This document shows, one piece after another, positions 58,459 through 64,000 of a stretch of 64,000 nucleotides of DNA; position 1 is the stretch's first letter; each line of letters starts with the position of its first letter. The position numbers and the translations under genes are program-made. Source of the stretch: Enterobacter kobei (GTDB lineage: Bacteria; Pseudomonadota; Gammaproteobacteria; Enterobacterales; Enterobacteriaceae); contig NZ_CP017181.1 of NCBI RefSeq assembly GCF_001729765.1, positions 1,674,001-1,738,000 on the forward strand. Direction: 5' to 3'. The notes below the pieces were generated by a model that saw only the letters and a program-made list of their open reading frames with translations, was not told the origin of the DNA and made no database searches.

Positions 58459-59000
58459 ATATTAATTTGTGAATATTGGCTGTTTTGAATGTTGTTATTT
58501 GATATGAAAGTTGTACATATAAATAGGCGTGCACAGATTTTAAAAATCATACAAATTTTATTAACTGGTTGATTTTATGTCTTAATTTTTATTTTGGAGA
58601 CGTTAAGCTTTGGTATGAGTAACTGATACTTTCTAAGCCATTATGTTCTCCTCTCTCTGGCTTAAGAAAACACGTCCTGTGTCACGTGATGAACAAAATG
58701 CCATCCTGCCGTTACGCTTAAACAACGCGGAGGGAAGCGTGGGCAGGCTTGTCGTCGTTGTACGACACAACGCGTATAAATATTCTATAAAAAATTAAAC
58801 CAGCCTGTGTAATGTGTATTTTTTCTGCAAATTACGACTTTGTGGTGACCTGATAAATAAAAATAAGCCACGCGGGTGAGATATTTAAAATGTTTCAGCG
58901 GACATACTCTTCACCGTAACGACGCGTTAACAAAAAAACGAGTCGTTTAACACGAAATACGAACAGGGTGTTTTCAGGTAGCCGGGTCCAGGGTGACAAC
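58459..59000. other. csgBAC upstream region
   Basis: About 540 AT-rich bases between IS1 and csgB, holding the csgBAC promoter and the distal part of the curli control region. No gene is seen. Confidence 0.6.
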
Positions 59001-59456
59001 ATGAAAAACACATCGTTATTTTTGATGTTTACATTACTGGGTGTGCCTGGATTTGTAACCGCGGCTAATACTGATTTGGCGAATGCTGAAATTAATTTTG
59101 CGGTTAATGAATTAAGTCGTTCATCATTAAATCAGGCAGCCATTATTGGTCAACAGGGCGTATTTAATGACGCTCAGATTCGCCAGGAAGGGTCGAAACT
59201 CTTGTCAGTCGTTTCCCAGGATGGTGCAGGCAACAGAGCGAGAGTTGATCAATCAGGGACTTACAATATTGCCTGGATCGATCAGAGCGGTAACGGGAAC
59301 GATGCAGGTATTACGCAAGATGGATATGGTAATAGTGCAAAAATTATCCAGAAAGGGTCGGGTAATAGAGCAAATATTACGCAGTACGGTACGCAGAAAA
59401 CCGCAGTTGTAGTGCAGAAACAGTCGCAGATGGCAATTCGCGTTATTCAACGCTAG
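59001..59456 (+). CDS. csgB: CsgB: curli nucleator (minor curlin)
   Basis: 151 residues, the E. coli length: signal peptide, then five curlin repeats of the Q-x-G-x2-N type (NQAAIIGQQGVFNDAQI, SGTYNIAWIDQSGNGNDAGI, GSGNRANITQYGTQ). The C-terminal QSQMAIRVIQR anchors the nucleator. ATG 59001 is the E. coli start; an in-frame ATG 33 bases earlier would break the signal peptide. Confidence 0.95.
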   Translation: MKNTSLFLMFTLLGVPGFVTAANTDLANAEINFAVNELSRSSLNQAAIIGQQGVFNDAQIRQEGSKLLSVVSQDGAGNRARVDQSGTYNIAWIDQSGNGNDAGITQDGYGNSAKIIQKGSGNRANITQYGTQKTAVVVQKQSQMAIRVIQR

Positions 59457-59497
59457 TTATTTCGCGACGACTTTAATCAATCCGATGGGGGTTTACC

Positions 59498-59950
59498 ATG
59501 AAATTTATCAAAGTGGCAGCACTTGCAGCAATCGTAGTTTCTGGTAGTGCTATGGCTGGTATGATTAACCAGGGCGGATGGGGTCATGGACATGGTCATG
59601 GCGGATACGGTGGCCCAAATTCAACCCTGAATATTTACCAGAATGGTGGCGGTAACTCCGCGCTGGCCCTGCAGACTGATGCCAGAAATTCAGTTCTGAA
59701 TATTAGCCAGACCGGTGGTGGTAACGGCGCTGACGTTGGCCAGGGGTCTGACGACAGTAGCATTAACCTGACCCAGAACGGATTTGGCAACAGTGCGACA
59801 CTTGATCAGTGGAACAGTAAAGATTCCGTGATGAATGTCAGCCAGTACGGTGGCCTTAACGGCGCACTGGTAGACCAGACGGCGTCTAACTCCACCGTCA
59901 ACGTTACCCAGATTGGCTTTGGTAACCACGCGACAGCTCATCAGTACTGA
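59498..59950 (+). CDS. csgA: CsgA: major curlin subunit
   Basis: 150 residues: signal peptide (ending SAMA), a Gly/His-rich N-terminal segment (GHGHGHGGYGG) and five curlin repeats (S-x5-Q-x-G-x2-N-x5-Q), the last closing NVTQIGFGNHATAHQY. It builds the amyloid fibre. Confidence 0.96.
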   Translation: MKFIKVAALAAIVVSGSAMAGMINQGGWGHGHGHGGYGGPNSTLNIYQNGGGNSALALQTDARNSVLNISQTGGGNGADVGQGSDDSSINLTQNGFGNSATLDQWNSKDSVMNVSQYGGLNGALVDQTASNSTVNVTQIGFGNHATAHQY

Positions 59951-59970
59951 TACTGACATCTGTGCTACAA

Positions 59971-59998
59971 AAAACAGGGCTGATGCCCTGTTTTTTTT
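59971..59998 (+). terminator. Terminator-like hairpin between csgA and csgC
   Basis: ACAGGGC-TGAT-GCCCTGT with eight T. It probably limits readthrough into csgC. Confidence 0.85.
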
Positions 59999-60010
59999 CG
60001 GGAGTTAATT

Positions 60011-60343
60011 ATGAATACCTTAATTCTCCTCGCCGCGCTGTCGAGCCAGATAACCTTTCAAACCTCACAGCAGGGCAATATGACCACCATTATTCCGCAG
60101 GTCACGTTGACGGAATCGTGTGATTGTCAGGTCCAGATTGTTTCTTTGCGCGAAGGGCAGAGTGGACAAAGTTCATCCCGCCAGCAAAACACACTTTTTA
60201 TCCCCGCTAATCAGGCGATTGATTTAATGCGCTTGAGTTTAAATATCTCTGCGGGAGACACGGTAACGATCGTGGTAACCGTCACTGATGGAAAAGCACT
60301 TCATTTATCACAACAGTGGTCGCCTGGAGGGCGCGCGCTCTAA
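60011..60343 (+). CDS. csgC: CsgC: periplasmic inhibitor of CsgA aggregation
   Basis: 110 residues, the E. coli length, with the CxC motif (SCDCQVQIV). It holds CsgA soluble in the periplasm. Confidence 0.92.
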   Translation: MNTLILLAALSSQITFQTSQQGNMTTIIPQVTLTESCDCQVQIVSLREGQSGQSSSRQQNTLFIPANQAIDLMRLSLNISAGDTVTIVVTVTDGKALHLSQQWSPGGRAL

Positions 60344-60502
60344 TAATTCATAATATCAATATGTTGCGAAGGTGGCGGGTCTGTGCCGTTGAGCTATGCT
60401 GTTATCAGGAACTGTGTCGTAATGTTCCGTAACGTGACACTTCGTTAACATAATGAAGCGCGTTTGCCCCTCATGGACGATTTTCATTGAGGAGTACCTA
60501 TC

Positions 60503-60823
60503 GTGACCCACAATTTTGCACATCTTATTTCAGGTTTGGGCCTGCTCGTTTCTGCCTTTATCGTTCCTGCACATTCGGCCACTTTTGCGGAAGGGGGCGT
60601 CATTCACTTTCGCGGTGCAATCGTTGCTGACCCGTGTGAAGTTACGCAGCAACATCGGCAGCTGGCGGTATCGTGCCCGGATAAAAACCGTATGCAAACC
60701 CGTATGGTCAGTTACGACGATGCGCTGAACGGCATGACGACACCTTCCAGCCTGGCGACAGTGGATATGAAATACCTTAATCCTGAAAAAACGCTCGCAG
60801 TGGTTCAGATCCAGTACCGCTAA
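60503..60823 (+). CDS. ymdA: YmdA: small secreted protein
   Basis: 106 residues with signal peptide (cleaved after AHSA) and two cysteines in the mature part (ADPCEVTQ, AVSCPDKN) that could form a disulphide; the short beta-rich domain recalls fimbrial-subunit ends. Function unknown. It follows csgC as in E. coli. Confidence 0.85.
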   Translation: MTHNFAHLISGLGLLVSAFIVPAHSATFAEGGVIHFRGAIVADPCEVTQQHRQLAVSCPDKNRMQTRMVSYDDALNGMTTPSSLATVDMKYLNPEKTLAVVQIQYR

Positions 60824-60904
60824 TTCGTGTTTTACCGCCGATCGTTTTTCTCAATAACCCCTCTGCGATACACTTAAGAAAAAGGCGGGTAGCAGAGGGC
60901 TTTT

Positions 60905-61447
60905 ATGAAACCGCAAATTGAAGTGATTCATGGCGATATTACGACCCAGCATGTCGATGTCATCGTCAATGCGGCCAATCCTTCCCTGATGGGGGGAGGC
61001 GGGGTTGACGGTGCTATTCACCGCGCTGCCGGACCGCAGCTGCTGGAAGCCTGTAAAATCGTGCGTCAGCAACAGGGCGAATGCCCGCCGGGCCATGCGG
61101 TGATTACGCTTGCGGGCAACCTTCCGGCCAAAGCGGTGATTCACGCCGTTGGCCCAGTATGGCAGGGCGGCGACCACCATGAAGCGAGTCTGCTGGAAGA
61201 GGCATACCGAAACTGCCTACGGCTTGCCGCCGACAACGGATACAAAACGATGGCGTTTCCGGCAATTAGTACCGGCGTGTATGGTTATCCTAAGGCGGCA
61301 GCGGCGACCATCGCGGTAGAAACCGTTTACCGTTACCTGTCGCTGAAACCGCTGCCAGAGAAGGTGACCTTTGTCTGTTTTGATGAAGACACCCTGCATC
61401 TGTATCAGCGGTTGTTGGCGCAGCGCAGACAAGCGTTGGAGAGTTGA
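60905..61447 (+). CDS. ymdB: YmdB: macro domain O-acetyl-ADP-ribose deacetylase
   Basis: 180 residues, one macro domain: [21 protein letters not shown] holds the catalytic Asp/Asn loop and [13 protein letters not shown] the phosphate loop. In E. coli YmdB also inhibits RNase III and affects biofilm. In E. coli clsC follows; here it is missing. Confidence 0.93.
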   Translation: MKPQIEVIHGDITTQHVDVIVNAANPSLMGGGGVDGAIHRAAGPQLLEACKIVRQQQGECPPGHAVITLAGNLPAKAVIHAVGPVWQGGDHHEASLLEEAYRNCLRLAADNGYKTMAFPAISTGVYGYPKAAAATIAVETVYRYLSLKPLPEKVTFVCFDEDTLHLYQRLLAQRRQALES

Positions 61448-61454
61448 AACAAAC

Positions 61455-61477
61455 GTGGCGCACCGTCAGTGCGCCAC
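61455..61477. terminator. Hairpin between convergent ymdB and opgC
   Basis: GTGGCGCAC-CGTCA-GTGCGCCAC, a perfect 9-bp stem, with no T-run. Confidence 0.55.
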
Positions 61478-61482
61478 GCTGC

Positions 61483-62622
61483 TCAGGCAGTTTTCGTCTG
61501 GGGCTTGCCTGAAAACAGGAAACGCAGGAGAGGGATCCGCAGATGGATCTCGTAGAGCACGATCGCCACGCCCACTACAAACACCAGTCCGGTAAAGAAG
61601 CCCAGCGTGTTAGAGGCGATATGCGGCGTGATGTAAGCCCCGAAGAACAGCGTCAACGGGTGATGCACCAGATAGATAAACAGTGAAGCATTGACGAAGT
61701 AGGTCACGCGGCTGGACTTAAAGTTCAGCAAGCGGTGGCCGAGTGCGAACACCACATTCACCATCCACAAGCCCAGCAGCATAGTGATCACGCTTTCCGT
61801 TTCATACATCCAGGCGTCGCCGCTACCGTAGCGCTGGTTCAGCAGATAGGCCGCAAACGCGAAGGCGGCACCCACTGCGCACCACGGTGACGGTGTGGTA
61901 AACAAGGCTTTAAGCTTCGGATAAATAAACGCCAGTGCGCCAATTAAAAAGAACGGAATGTAGAACAGCGACTGCATCACCACAAAATTAAACAACCCGT
62001 CGCTCAGTATCGGTGGGTAGACGATAAACAGAGTGCGTCTCACGGCGGCATAAGCAACGCCAAGCAGCAAAAAGAGCACCGACAGTTTGCCCAGCGTGAC
62101 GTTGGCGAAGAAGGCGTCAGCGGTCGTGCTTAAATGACGGCGCAGACGGCTAAAGATCACCAGGCTGACCGTGGTCAGTACCACCAGTACCAGCAGGAAC
62201 CAGAGGTGAGACACCAGTTCCCAGACCAGCGTATTGTACTTTTCATACAGCGTAAGATTCGGCCAGTTCTCTGCTTTGCCTTTAACATACTGCAGCATAA
62301 TGAACTGCGGCAGCGTCAGCAGCGGGATGGCGGTCAACATAGGAATACCCACGCGCTCTACGCGGACTTTCCACCAGCGCTTCAGCGGATAGCGTAAAAA
62401 AAGCATGTAGGAGAAATAGCCTGAAATGACAAAAAACACCTGCATACGGAAGGCGTGAATAAAGTCATTAAACAGCGTGAGCCACCAGGAGGGCATCTGG
62501 CTATTAACATGCCACGTGTGGCTGGAGTAAATCAGTGAAATGTGAAAGGGGATCCCCAATAGCATCAGCCATGCCCGGATCGAGTCGAGGAAATATTCAC
62601 GTTCTGTTGGTGATGTGCTCAT
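61483..62622 (-). CDS. opgC: OpgC: glucan succinyltransferase
   Basis: 379 residues with about ten helices, acyltransferase-3 family ([37 protein letters not shown]). It adds succinyl groups to osmoregulated periplasmic glucans. Divergent from opgG. Confidence 0.93.
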   Translation of the reverse strand: MSTSPTEREYFLDSIRAWLMLLGIPFHISLIYSSHTWHVNSQMPSWWLTLFNDFIHAFRMQVFFVISGYFSYMLFLRYPLKRWWKVRVERVGIPMLTAIPLLTLPQFIMLQYVKGKAENWPNLTLYEKYNTLVWELVSHLWFLLVLVVLTTVSLVIFSRLRRHLSTTADAFFANVTLGKLSVLFLLLGVAYAAVRRTLFIVYPPILSDGLFNFVVMQSLFYIPFFLIGALAFIYPKLKALFTTPSPWCAVGAAFAFAAYLLNQRYGSGDAWMYETESVITMLLGLWMVNVVFALGHRLLNFKSSRVTYFVNASLFIYLVHHPLTLFFGAYITPHIASNTLGFFTGLVFVVGVAIVLYEIHLRIPLLRFLFSGKPQTKTA

Positions 62623-62816
62623 ATAACTTTGTGCATTCTCAGACTTTTCGTCTTATCCCTAAGACTCATAATGGTTACATTCGACGCCAACCCTACACCA
62701 AGACCGACACACTGTCTCCAGGATAAGCACGCAAAGTGAATCGCGGGTTCTTTCATTTGCTTAATCCATGAGCCAGTAGCTGAACAAAGCAGTGATTATG
62801 TTGTCGGATTGCCTGA

Positions 62817-64000
<1,184 letters not shown>

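Overview
The window is enterobacterial chromosome, most likely Enterobacter (E. cloacae complex or a close relative). From about 21.7 kb to the end the gene order follows the 22-24 min region of Escherichia coli (agp-yccJ-wrbA-ymdF-like-rutGFEDCBA-rutR-putA-putP-efeUOB-phoH-serX-ghrA-ycdXYZ-csgGFED-csgBAC-ymdAB-opgC-opgG). The assignment rests on protein resemblance and synteny recalled from known families; no database search was run.

Layout. (1) 1-1.9 kb: the 3' end of a GH88 unsaturated glucuronyl hydrolase gene interrupted by an in-frame TAA, then a DJ-1/PfpI gene. (2) 1.9-21.7 kb: a complete purine-nitrogen (hpx) catabolic block. HpxDE oxidise hypoxanthine, HpxO/T/Q take urate to (S)-allantoin, GuaD deaminates guanine, HpxA/B give allantoate, HpxK and HpxJ process allantoate and ureidoglycine to oxalurate, and HpxW/X/Y/Z process oxalurate and oxamate. 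HpxC and the ABC importer HpxFGHI bring in substrate; HpxS (GntR) and HpxU (RpiR) regulate. In Klebsiella pneumoniae these genes lie in three separate clusters; here they are contiguous, and the LysR gene hpxR and the purine permease gene hpxP are missing. Five good -24/-12 (sigma54) promoter sequences lie ahead of hpxO, hpxQ, guaD, hpxW and hpxF. (3) 21.7-23.6 kb: a short MgtE-type Mg2+ transporter gene behind an M-box riboswitch, and a divergent DedA-family gene. (4) 23.7-34.3 kb: agp, yccJ, wrbA, a KGG stress protein, a DMT exporter, and the pyrimidine-degrading rut operon with a sigma54 promoter and its regulator RutR. (5) 34.3-45.6 kb: putA/putP with five PutA-type sites between them, a NupC-like nucleoside transporter, and the ferrous iron uptake operon efeUOB under a Fur box. 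(6) 45.7-53.1 kb: phoH, an AGCS amino-acid symporter, then a 2.9 kb segment (isochorismatase-like hydrolase, pirin, LysR regulator) bracketed by two copies of a tRNA-Ser(GGA) locus, one of them one base short, then ghrA. (7) 53.2-64 kb: ycdX, ycdY, ycdZ, the curli operons with an intact IS1 (768 bp, 9-bp target duplication) in the csgD-csgB intergenic region, ymdA, ymdB, opgC and the 5' part of opgG.

The themes are nitrogen scavenging (hpx, rut, put), metal homeostasis (M-box/MgtE, efeUOB) and biofilm or envelope functions (curli, osmoregulated glucans). REP/BIME-like palindromes occur in many intergenic gaps. There is no CRISPR, prophage or plasmid backbone. The strongest unusual points are the IS1 upstream of csgD, the tRNA-Ser duplication with its one-base difference, the nonsense codon in the GH88 gene, a perfect hairpin covering the ycdZ start codon, and the single-block sigma54-linked organisation of the hpx genes.
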